Positions 52,979-61,409 of a DNA stretch of 64,000 bases are shown in pieces. The stretch is taken from the NCBI GenBank assembly GCA_034422735.1, contig DAOUJL010000052.1, positions 31,972-95,971 of the forward strand. The letters are read 5' to 3'. Every line of letters begins with the position of its first letter. The first letter of the stretch is position 1. The position numbers were made by a program, and so were the translations under genes. The DNA is from CATOSD01 sp034422735. Its GTDB lineage: Bacteria; Chloroflexota; Dehalococcoidia; Lucifugimonadales; CATOSD01. The notes beneath the pieces were generated by a model, which ran no database searches, was not told the DNA's origin, and saw only the letters and a list, made by a program, of their open reading frames with translations.

Positions 52979-53962
52979 TCACTGTCCGGGAGCGCGGGCG
53001 CCCCTGTCGTACGCGTCGAACGCCAGCGCGGCGGCACCCAGTAGGCCCGCGTCATCGCCCAGCTCTGACACCACGACCGGCACGCCCCCGTCGTAAGGGA
53101 CTATGGCGCGCTCTTCGATGGCGCGTATGGCCCAGGGCAGCATCAGGTCCATGCTCGCCAGCACGCCGCCTCCCAGCACCACGCGTTCCACGTCGAGCGC
53201 GTTGAGCAGGCTCAGAATACCTACTCCAAGATGCGTGCCCGCGTCGCGCATGATGGATAGCGCCAGAGGGTCGCCGTCCCTGGCGGCGTCGGCGACCGCC
53301 GGGCCGGCCACGCTCTCCGGGGCCCCGCCCGCGTAACTCGCGACCGAGCTGCGTTCGCCGGAAGCCAGCCGCTCCCTTGCGATGCGCCCCAGCGCGTCGC
53401 CGGAAGCCAGCATCTCCAGGCAGCCCCTGTTGCCGCAGAGACACTGGGGGCCGCTGTGGTCGATGGAAATGTGGCCCACCTCGCCGGCGAACCCGCGCGC
53501 GCCCGTGTAGATCCTTCCGTCGATAACGATACCTCCCCCGATTCCGGTGCCCACCGCTATGTACAGCAGAAAGCGCGCTCCCCGGCCGGCGCCGTAGGCA
53601 TACTCGGCCAGCGCCGCCGCGGTGGCGTCGTTGGCATGCGACGACACCAGGCCCAGCCGCCGCTCGAATGTGGGCTTAGCCGAGAATCCGTCCCATCCCG
53701 GCAGGTGCGGCGGATTGTATATGGTGCCGTCTTCCGAGTTTGTCGGGCCGGCCTGCGCCACGCCGATGCCGGCTATCGACCGACGGTCTACCGGCCTGGC
53801 GGCGCGCTCCAGCTCCCACACGAACAGTTCCAGCACATGGTCGCGCCCGCGCCAGGCCTCCGCAAGCACCGAGTTTCGATATACGATATTGCCGTCCCGG
53901 TCGACGAGTCCCACCCGGAGGTGGGTTCCTCCCAGATCCGACGCCAGGGCATATTGAGTCAT
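52979..53962 (-). CDS. ROK-family sugar kinase (glucokinase-like)
   Basis: 327 residues, ATG 53962. Phosphate-binding LASDLGGTHLRVGLV, catalytic Asp in NDATAAALAEYAYG, IAVGTGIGGGIVIDG and the ROK zinc motif CLCGNRGCLE (C-x-C-G-x2-G-C) with the preceding His in GEVGHISIDH. No N-terminal DNA-binding domain, so a kinase rather than a repressor; glucose is the usual substrate. Confidence 0.88.
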   Translation of the reverse strand: MTQYALASDLGGTHLRVGLVDRDGNIVYRNSVLAEAWRGRDHVLELFVWELERAARPVDRRSIAGIGVAQAGPTNSEDGTIYNPPHLPGWDGFSAKPTFERRLGLVSSHANDATAAALAEYAYGAGRGARFLLYIAVGTGIGGGIVIDGRIYTGARGFAGEVGHISIDHSGPQCLCGNRGCLEMLASGDALGRIARERLASGERSSVASYAGGAPESVAGPAVADAARDGDPLALSIMRDAGTHLGVGILSLLNALDVERVVLGGGVLASMDLMLPWAIRAIEERAIVPYDGGVPVVVSELGDDAGLLGAAALAFDAYDRGARAPGQ

Positions 53963-54103
53963 GGCTCTCCTCGCACAGTCCGGGACGCGTGTGGCCCCTA
54001 CAAGTGTGGAGACATATTATAGTGTCGTGTGCGTGACGTGGCGCGTTCTCCCGGCCTTTGGCGCGGCGCTCCCTCGCGGAGCAGTGGGACACAGGAGAGA
54101 GCA

Positions 54104-55030
54104 GTGCAGGGTAGACTCGAACGCCTGGCGACTCGGATTCGTGATGGTGCCCGACTTATGGCCTGGCGGAGCATGACCGGCGGCTCCTCGGCGCTCACGC
54201 TCGAACTGAAGCTGCGGCTTACGAATGGAAACTCAGAGTCCGTGGTGCTGCGGCGGTACGGGGAGCGGGACCTGCGCCGGAATGCGAGAGTCGCAGAGTG
54301 CGAGTTTCGATTGCTGGGCCTAGTCTCGCGCTTGGGGCTGCCCGTACCAAATCCTATCCTGCTCGGCGAGCCGGACGACGACTGGACCACTCCGTTCGTG
54401 GTGGTCGAGCGCGTGAACGGCGAGCCAGACTTCGCGCCAGCTGATTTGGACGGCCACCTCCGCCGGCTGGCGAGCGCGCTCGTCGCGATACACGGCGTGG
54501 ACCCGCAGGCTGAGGGGCTTGGTTTTCTGCCGTCGCAATCTGACTCGTCTGCCAGCGTCGTGAAAGAGCTTTCGCGTGATGTGGACGACCCCCTGTTCCA
54601 GCGCCGAATCGTGGACGCGCTGTCCGCCGCCTGGCCTCCGCCCAGGCGCAACTGGCCTACGCTGCTGCACGGTGATTTCTGGCCGGGCAACGTGCTGTGG
54701 AAGGATGGCGAGCTATCCGCCGTCATCGACTGGGAGGACGCGAAGACAGGCGACCCGCTGTCCGATCTGGCCAACGCGAGGGTGGAGGTGCTGTGGGCGT
54801 TTGGCTGGGACGCGATGTGCGACTTCACGCGACTGTATCTGAACGCCGCGCGGGTGGACGACGGGAGCCTGATATACTGGGACCTGTTCGCCGCGCTGGT
54901 CTTCGCATCCAACTTCGAGGGGATTGCAGAGGGATGGACATCCGCACCCATGCCGGGCAGGGCAGTGGACGCATCTGAACTGCGGGAGAGGATCCGGCAG
55001 TTCGCAGATTCCGCCCTCTCGCGGCTATAG
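54104..55030 (+). CDS. Aminoglycoside phosphotransferase/choline-kinase-like protein
   Basis: 308 residues from GTG 54104, with AGGAGAGAG just upstream; the frame extends to 54029 without a good start site. Kinase fold with ESVVLRRYGERD, catalytic loop LLHGDFWPGNVLW and metal site AVIDWEDAKTGDP. This family phosphorylates small hydroxyl compounds; the resistance role implied by the family name is not supported by context. Divergent from the ROK kinase. Confidence 0.8.
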   Translation: MQGRLERLATRIRDGARLMAWRSMTGGSSALTLELKLRLTNGNSESVVLRRYGERDLRRNARVAECEFRLLGLVSRLGLPVPNPILLGEPDDDWTTPFVVVERVNGEPDFAPADLDGHLRRLASALVAIHGVDPQAEGLGFLPSQSDSSASVVKELSRDVDDPLFQRRIVDALSAAWPPPRRNWPTLLHGDFWPGNVLWKDGELSAVIDWEDAKTGDPLSDLANARVEVLWAFGWDAMCDFTRLYLNAARVDDGSLIYWDLFAALVFASNFEGIAEGWTSAPMPGRAVDASELRERIRQFADSALSRL

Positions 55031-55099
55031 TCCACTCTGCCAAGACTGGGGAGAGGTAGAGCGCGCCTCGGCAGGCGGCGTTCGAAAGGAGCGATGCAA

Positions 55100-56692
55100 A
55101 TGAGTTTCAGTTCGCGGCGGTCCAACATCGTGGCCCGCAACGGCATGGTGGCAACCACTCAGCCGCTGGCCGCAATGGCCGGCGTGCGGATGATGATGAA
55201 CGGGGGCAACGCGGTGGACGCCGCGGTCGCCACGGCCGCGGCCCTCAACGTGGTCGAGCCGCACTCCACCGGCGTGGGCGGCGACGCCTTCGCACTGGTC
55301 TGGCTGGCCGATGAGAAGCGCGTGCTCGCGCTGAACGCCAGCGGGCGCGCGCCGCAGGCGGCCTCGCGGGACGAGCTTCTGGCCAAGGGTATGCCGGGGA
55401 TCCCACCGACCAGCGCCTACTCCGTCACTGCGCCCGGCGGCGTCGCCGGGTGGGAGGCCGTGCTGGAACGCTGCGGCACGATGACGCTGGCCGATGTGCT
55501 GGCCCCGGCCATAGAGTACGCAGAGCACGGATACCCCGTGTCCGAGATCATCAGCGGCCACTGGGCCGCCAACGCGCCCAAGCTGCTACAGCATCCATCC
55601 GGCGCCGAGCTGCTGACGAACGGACGCGCGCCCGCGCCGGGCGAGGTGGTGCGCCTGCCGGAGCTCGCCGGCACGCTGCGTGCCATCGCGGAGGGTGGCG
55701 CGGGGGCCTTCTACAATGGCCCGCTGGCCGACCGCATCGCTGGTCACGTACAGAAGATGGGCGGATGGCTCACGGCGGCAGACATGGCCGCCAACGAGCG
55801 TGAGTGGGTGGAGCCTGTCAGCGTGGACTACCGGGGAGTGACCTGCTGGGAGTGCCCGCCCAACAGCCAGGGCGTGAACGCCCTCATGGCGCTCAACCTG
55901 GTGGAGGGTTTCGACCTGCGGGGCATGGGCTTCCAGTCCGCCGATGCGTTCCACCACATGATCGAGTCTATGCGGCTCGCGTTCGCAGACGGTCTGCACT
56001 ACGTCAGCGACCCCTCGGTTGTCGATGTGCCTGTGGATCGGCTGCTGTCCAAGGAGTACGCGGATGAGCGCCGCCGGCTCATCTCGGACGAGCGCGCGAT
56101 GGCGCTCGCGCCAACCGGGGCGATGGCCGTCCACTCGGACACGGTGTACCTGGCGGCCGCCGACGGGCAGGGCAACGCCTGCTCGTTCATCAACAGCGTG
56201 TTCCAGGGGTTCGGATCGGGCATCGTGGTGCCGGGCACCGGCATCGCGCTGCACAACCGTGGCGCGTCGTTCTCGCTGGACGCCGACCACGCCAACTCGC
56301 TGGAACCGGGCAAGCGGCCGTTCCACACGCTCATCCCCGGCATGGCGACCAGGGACGGCGAGCTGTGGCTGACCTTCGGCGTGATGGGGGCGATGCAGCA
56401 GGCACAGGGCCACCTGCAGACGCTAGTGAACATGGTGGACTTCGGCCTGGACCCGCAGGCCGCGCTGGACGCGCCTCGCTTCAGCGTGCGGCTGGGCCAG
56501 GGAGTGGCCGTCGAGAGCACCGCGCCGGTGGACGCCATACGCGGCCTGGCCGCGCGGGGCCACCGGCTGATGGTGGAGCAGCCTCACGGCCTTCTGTACG
56601 GCAGCGGCCAAGTCATCGAGCGCGACCCCGACACCGGCGTGCTGCGCGGAGGCAGCGAGCCGCGCGCCGACGGCTTCGCCATCGGCTGGTAG
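55100..56692 (+). CDS. Gamma-glutamyltransferase family protein
   Basis: 530 residues from ATG 55100 (AAGGAG 8 bases upstream; ATG 55094 is too close to it). Features: GMVATTQPLAAMAGVRMMMNGGNAVDAAVA, HSTGVGGDAFALVW, and the cleavage region HSDTVYLAAADGQGNACSF, where the Thr is the autocatalytic nucleophile position. No signal peptide, so likely cytoplasmic. It could be a true glutathione hydrolase or a related acylase. Its stop lies 3 bases from the convergent FAD-protein stop. Confidence 0.85.
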   Translation: MSFSSRRSNIVARNGMVATTQPLAAMAGVRMMMNGGNAVDAAVATAAALNVVEPHSTGVGGDAFALVWLADEKRVLALNASGRAPQAASRDELLAKGMPGIPPTSAYSVTAPGGVAGWEAVLERCGTMTLADVLAPAIEYAEHGYPVSEIISGHWAANAPKLLQHPSGAELLTNGRAPAPGEVVRLPELAGTLRAIAEGGAGAFYNGPLADRIAGHVQKMGGWLTAADMAANEREWVEPVSVDYRGVTCWECPPNSQGVNALMALNLVEGFDLRGMGFQSADAFHHMIESMRLAFADGLHYVSDPSVVDVPVDRLLSKEYADERRRLISDERAMALAPTGAMAVHSDTVYLAAADGQGNACSFINSVFQGFGSGIVVPGTGIALHNRGASFSLDADHANSLEPGKRPFHTLIPGMATRDGELWLTFGVMGAMQQAQGHLQTLVNMVDFGLDPQAALDAPRFSVRLGQGVAVESTAPVDAIRGLAARGHRLMVEQPHGLLYGSGQVIERDPDTGVLRGGSEPRADGFAIGW

Positions 56693-56695
56693 CAG

Positions 56696-58018
56696 CTACC
56701 CAAGGTCTTCCATAACCATGTCGGCGACGTCGTTGCCCATCCGCACGCTGTAGTTGGTGCCGCGGTCCTCTGGGTATATCTGCGTGGTGTTCGCCAGGTA
56801 CAGCCTGTCTATCGGCGTGCGGTGCGACGGAATGCGCGACGAGTATTCGACGCCGATTATGGGCTGCGCGGCGTCGACGCGGTGGTGGTAGCTTTCGACT
56901 ATCCACGAGCGGTCGAACTCCGGGTTTATCTTGCGAAGGTGGGGTAGGTACGTCTCCAGCAACTCGTCGTGGCTCATTCCGTACATGGGGTCGTCCGTGG
57001 TCAGGTAGTTGGACAGGTAGACCACGTGGTTGCCGCCGTAGTGCTCCGGCCCTATCAGGTTGGTGTGCTCGATGACTCCGACGAATGGTATGGACCGGTC
57101 CGCCACGTTCAGCCAGTACACCCGTGACAGCGGTCTGCGCAGCACGAGCACGATGAGCACGGCGGCCATGTAGTCAACGCCCGCCAGTCTATCCAGGTAG
57201 TCCTGCGGCAATCCCGGCGCGATGCGCGGGAAGACGTAAGACGGCGTGGTGGCGATTACCGCGTCGTACTCCCTCCGCTCCGTGGACGAGCCGCCCACCG
57301 AAACTCCCAGGCCTCGCGCCATTCCGTCCTCTACCACGACGCGGTCCACTGAGGCGGACAGGCTGACCGCTCCCCCCTGCTCGGCGACGCGCTCCGCCAA
57401 CACCTCGAATATCTCGGCGAAGCTGCCGATAGGGTATCCCAGTTTCTCCTTGACCATTCCCTTGCCGCGCGAGGCCACCCGCGTCTGCACCTTGCCCCAC
57501 ACCCAGGGCATGCCGACCTCGGCGTAGTGCGCCTCTCCGAACTTGCCGCGCAACATCGGCCCCCAGAACACCTCGTATGGCCTCCGCCCCGCGTGCTTAC
57601 GGAGCCAAGTGTCCGCCGTCACGCTCTCGTAGCCCCTCCAGTCCCGCTTGCGCTGCAGGTACAGCGTCACCAGGCCCAGGCGAAAGCGGTCGAACAGGCT
57701 CAGCGGCGTGAACCTGAGCAGGTCCATAGGCGTCACGAAGTCGTAGATCCTGCCGTCGTACAGCGTGCCCACTGTGGAATCGATCCACCGTACCTGGGGA
57801 CCCAGGCCTATCTCGTGGATCAGGTCGACGATGTCTGTGTCGTTGGTGAACCAGTGATGGTAGCCGCGCTCCAGGCGGGCGCCGCCCACGTCGAACGTCG
57901 ACGCCTGCCCACCCAGGAACGGCGCCCGCTCGAAAACCTCCGCGACGTGGCCGCGCTTGCCCAGCCGGTAGGCCGCGGCGAGTCCCGCCGCCCCTGCGCC
58001 GATGATCCCGACCCTCAC
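56696..58018 (-). CDS. FAD-dependent oxidoreductase (protoporphyrinogen oxidase/amine oxidase-like)
   Basis: 440 residues from GTG 58018, which overlaps the upstream stop in GTGA. Dinucleotide fold VGIIGAGAAGLAAAYRLGKRGH and GGQASTF; YHHWFTND; C-terminal RIPSHRTPIDRLYLANTTQIYPEDRGTNYSVRMG FAD clasp. Its likely substrate is a lipid- or isoprenoid-linked compound given its operon partners, but the sequence alone supports only a flavin-dependent oxidase/reductase. Confidence 0.82.
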   Translation of the reverse strand: MRVGIIGAGAAGLAAAYRLGKRGHVAEVFERAPFLGGQASTFDVGGARLERGYHHWFTNDTDIVDLIHEIGLGPQVRWIDSTVGTLYDGRIYDFVTPMDLLRFTPLSLFDRFRLGLVTLYLQRKRDWRGYESVTADTWLRKHAGRRPYEVFWGPMLRGKFGEAHYAEVGMPWVWGKVQTRVASRGKGMVKEKLGYPIGSFAEIFEVLAERVAEQGGAVSLSASVDRVVVEDGMARGLGVSVGGSSTERREYDAVIATTPSYVFPRIAPGLPQDYLDRLAGVDYMAAVLIVLVLRRPLSRVYWLNVADRSIPFVGVIEHTNLIGPEHYGGNHVVYLSNYLTTDDPMYGMSHDELLETYLPHLRKINPEFDRSWIVESYHHRVDAAQPIIGVEYSSRIPSHRTPIDRLYLANTTQIYPEDRGTNYSVRMGNDVADMVMEDLG

Positions 58019-59118
58019 CGCGTGTCTCCCTCGTCCGCTCCGCCGGAGACGCTCACGCCCGCCGCGGACCGCGCCGTGTCGGCACCGCCGCGCGACAGCC
58101 TGTGCAGCGTCACGTTGTTCGCCCACAGGTACACCTGGCCGAGCAGGATGGTGGGCATGAGCAGCGCGAAGTGCGACACCGCCGCGAAGCCCGCCGCCGT
58201 CGACTTGTCTACCACTGCCAACGGAAGCAGCACCAGCGTCTCGCGCGCCAATATTTCGAACAGACCGATGCCGCCCGGCGCTGACGGGATGGAGCTGCCG
58301 ATGTTGGCCACGGCAGTGACCAGCACCATCGCGAGCGCCAGGTCCACGAGGTTCGCGTACAGAACGTCCAGGCCGAAGGCGAACCCAACGAAGAAGAAGA
58401 GCCCAGCCTCGAACAGCCATATCGGAACCGATAGCGCGAATAGTCCCGCCAGCTTGTGCGGGCTGCGCAGGGGCAGCAGACCCACCATGAACATATCCAG
58501 CAGCCGCTCCAGCCTCGCCGAGAAGCGCGCCGGCAGCGGCCGGATTATGGCAAGCCCCAGCGCCCGCGTCCGCGCCGGCTGGTACGCGAACAGCAGCAGC
58601 GTGCCGAACGCGGCGATGAACAGCACGCCCAGTCCGGCCACGAACAGGGGCCACGCGATCCGCGCGCTGTCTCCCAGCGCCTCGACCACGCCCGACAGCG
58701 GCACGAACGCGGCGATGGCGGCGATGAAGAACAGCAGCGTCAGGGCGTCCATAACGCGCTCGATCAACACTGTCACCAGCGCCGAGGTCTTGCTTATCTG
58801 CTCCCGCTCGCCGACGTAGTAGCTGCGCACCAGCTCGCCCAGCCGCATCGGCAGCAGGTTGTTGGCCATGTATCCCACCACCACCACCGGAAACAGCCTG
58901 CCCACCGATATCTGGCGAATGTGGCCGAGCATCATCTTCCAGCGCAGCGTGCGGAAAACAAGCGAGACGAAGTACATCGCCACCGCAGGTCCCAGGAACC
59001 AGTAGTTGGCGTGCGCCAGTTCGCTCCACAGCCGGCTCAGGTCCACAGTAAACAGGAATATCCCGAGCAGCACGGCGCTCAGGCCCAGGCCTATCCACAG
59101 CTTGCCGTTGCTCAACAT
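58015..59118 (-). CDS. Lysylphosphatidylglycerol synthase-like / flippase-type membrane protein
   Basis: 367 residues from ATG 59118. Eight or more membrane helices; GYMANNLLPMRLGELVRSYYVGE and IGSSIPSAPGGIGLFEILA are the conserved segments of the UPF0104/AglD-type family. Proteins of this family are proposed to move or modify lipids across the membrane. The gene overlaps the FAD gene by 4 bases and follows the Agl23-like gene by 8. Confidence 0.85.
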   Translation of the reverse strand: MLSNGKLWIGLGLSAVLLGIFLFTVDLSRLWSELAHANYWFLGPAVAMYFVSLVFRTLRWKMMLGHIRQISVGRLFPVVVVGYMANNLLPMRLGELVRSYYVGEREQISKTSALVTVLIERVMDALTLLFFIAAIAAFVPLSGVVEALGDSARIAWPLFVAGLGVLFIAAFGTLLLFAYQPARTRALGLAIIRPLPARFSARLERLLDMFMVGLLPLRSPHKLAGLFALSVPIWLFEAGLFFFVGFAFGLDVLYANLVDLALAMVLVTAVANIGSSIPSAPGGIGLFEILARETLVLLPLAVVDKSTAAGFAAVSHFALLMPTILLGQVYLWANNVTLHRLSRGGADTARSAAGVSVSGGADEGDTR

Positions 59119-59125
59119 GGGGCGA

Positions 59126-61345
59126 CTACTGCTCCCCGCGGTACTCGATGGGCAGGTCACGGGCCACGTACAGGTAGGAGTCCTCGCTCCCCAGCTTGTC
59201 GCGCACGCCCTCCCTGTGCATGAAGTAGTCCATCGCCCTGCGCCACGCCTCCCGGTCCGTGAGCGATCCGAGTATCTTGGCGGGGGTCAGCCCGCGGTAG
59301 GTCGTCTCCGGGAACCACCACCGATGGCGCACGCGCTGCGCCTCGCCGTATTCGGCGGACGCCAGCGTATCGTTTATGTGGCCGCGATTGTTGCGGTGCA
59401 CCACCACCAGGGGCGGTCTATCCGGCCCTTCCATCTGATCTGCGCTGAACTGCACGAACCTCACGCTGTCCCGGCCTCGCAGGTACCACACCCACGGCCA
59501 GCTGAACCCGCTGGTCGTGTCGATGGCGATGGTCTGGCCGGTGCCGGCGCGCTCCAGTTCGCCCAGCAGCCGCGTCACGTCGGGGGACGTTTGGGTGTAC
59601 ACCAGCATCTCAACCGGCACGTCGCCGTTGTCATAGCTCGCGCGGACTCCGGTGCGCACCGTGAGCACCACCAGCACGGCCACCACAGGCAGCAGCGCGA
59701 ATCCGGCTGAAGCCCGCCACCCGTACCGCCTGGCCAGGAACGCCCCAGCCGCGGTCAGCGCGACAAGCCCCGCCAGGATCATTGACAGTTCGACCGGCCC
59801 GGACGCCGAGCCTTCCCCGACTTCGAAGAACGCGAGCAGCCACAGCAGCCACAGCGCGGCCGGCAGGATGGCGGCCAGCGCCAGCGCGCCACTGCGCGCC
59901 AGCCATCGCCAGTTGATCGACTCCACCACCTCGCCCAGGAACTTGCCCGAAACGATGATCAGCGGCAGCGTCACGTTCACCAGCAGCCACGGCATTTTCT
60001 CGCTGGCGACGGTGTACGCGCCGAATGTGGCGACCGACCAGAAGAGCAGGAACCAGGTGAACGCTTCGCCGCGGAGGTCGTATCCCTCTTCGCTGTACAG
60101 GCCCCTGAGCAGCCGGAAGAGCCAGTACCCCCCCGCTACCAGCGCCAGCAGCAGCGGCAGGAACTCGTACAGCGACGTTATCACGAAGTAGTAGTGCCAG
60201 GGCTGGTTGCCGCGCGCCACATCCTGCTGGACGATCCAGTATCCCAGGGAACGCCAGATCCCCGTGAGGAGACCGGCCGGATTCGTGAGGAACGTGGAGT
60301 ACAGCAGCACCCATATGGCGTAGAAGATGGCCGCGCAGCGCCACCACACCGGCCACGCCCAGCGGGCGCCCGCGTACACCGACGCCCCCAGCAGTCCGAC
60401 GACCGCCAGCGCCGCGATCGTCAACCCGCCGCCGGTCGGCGCCCCGATGGCGGGCGACCCCACAGGGCCGGCCAGAACGAGTCCCGTATCCCGCAGAAGC
60501 TGCGTGTCCTGGAGCAGCCCGATCATCGCCGCCCACTGCGGCAGGGTCAGCGTAGCCAGCAGCACCAGCAGCGTGCCCTCGCGCTTTCCCAGTTCGTGGC
60601 GAGACCGCCACGCGGCGCGCCACATCCCGCGCGCGAATGCCCACAGCGCGGCGGGCGTAGAGGTGCGGCCGTCCGCCGTCGGCAGCTCCGCGAGCGCCAG
60701 CGACGGCAGCAGCAGCCGGGCGACCAGGAACGCGCCGAACATGCCCGTGATGATGAACGCCGTCTCCTTGGTGGCGAAAGCCAGCGCCAACAGCGCCGCC
60801 GCGACGTACAGGTAGCGGTTCTTCCCCTCGTCCACGTACCGCCAGGCGCACGCCACGAGTCCCAGCGTCCACACGGCCATAAGGATGTCGTTGCGCGAGA
60901 AGCGGCTGAAGTACAGCATCGCCGGCGACACCACCAGCATCGCGGACGCGAACAGCGCGCCCAGCCTGCCCATGCGCCCGCGCAGCAGGAAGGGCATCGC
61001 CACCAGCGCGATTCCGGCCATCGCATACAGCAGCCGCGACGTGTAGTCGCTGTCGCCCAGCACCAGGAACACCGCCGCGGTCGCCTCGAACTGGAACGGT
61101 CCGTGCATCATCGGGTCGTGCCTGTAGCCGGAGCCGTTGGAGAGAATCCACGAGTAGTAGGCGTGCAGGCTCTCATCGTGGTGAATGGCCCGCGACCCCA
61201 GATCCCACAAGCGGCTCGCCGCCGCGGTGAGCAGCAGCGCGGCGTACGCCGCCAGCTCCCACCACCGCACCGGCAGTCCGTCCTCCGCGTCGGGACGCCG
61301 AAGGCGGGCGGTCGCTTTATCTAGTATGTTCCTGATCTGTTCCAA
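59126..61345 (-). CDS. Agl23-like (TIGR03663-type) glycosyltransferase-fold membrane protein
   Basis: 739 residues from TTG 61345 (AAGGA 5 bases upstream; the frame goes to 61441 but would overlap the upstream gene). About 13 helices; motif HHDESLHAYYSW after the first helix resembles the acidic loop of GT-C glycosyltransferases, followed by RHDPMMHGPFQFE and ASEKMPWLLVN. A soluble C-terminal domain follows. It is predicted to act in glycolipid or S-layer-type glycan assembly. Confidence 0.82.
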   Translation of the reverse strand: MEQIRNILDKATARLRRPDAEDGLPVRWWELAAYAALLLTAAASRLWDLGSRAIHHDESLHAYYSWILSNGSGYRHDPMMHGPFQFEATAAVFLVLGDSDYTSRLLYAMAGIALVAMPFLLRGRMGRLGALFASAMLVVSPAMLYFSRFSRNDILMAVWTLGLVACAWRYVDEGKNRYLYVAAALLALAFATKETAFIITGMFGAFLVARLLLPSLALAELPTADGRTSTPAALWAFARGMWRAAWRSRHELGKREGTLLVLLATLTLPQWAAMIGLLQDTQLLRDTGLVLAGPVGSPAIGAPTGGGLTIAALAVVGLLGASVYAGARWAWPVWWRCAAIFYAIWVLLYSTFLTNPAGLLTGIWRSLGYWIVQQDVARGNQPWHYYFVITSLYEFLPLLLALVAGGYWLFRLLRGLYSEEGYDLRGEAFTWFLLFWSVATFGAYTVASEKMPWLLVNVTLPLIIVSGKFLGEVVESINWRWLARSGALALAAILPAALWLLWLLAFFEVGEGSASGPVELSMILAGLVALTAAGAFLARRYGWRASAGFALLPVVAVLVVLTVRTGVRASYDNGDVPVEMLVYTQTSPDVTRLLGELERAGTGQTIAIDTTSGFSWPWVWYLRGRDSVRFVQFSADQMEGPDRPPLVVVHRNNRGHINDTLASAEYGEAQRVRHRWWFPETTYRGLTPAKILGSLTDREAWRRAMDYFMHREGVRDKLGSEDSYLYVARDLPIEYRGEQ

Positions 61346-61409
61346 GCGAATCCTTACAACCTGAACGCCCTGTGTTTGTAACGCATTTGCGGACGCGCCG
61401 TTAGCGTTA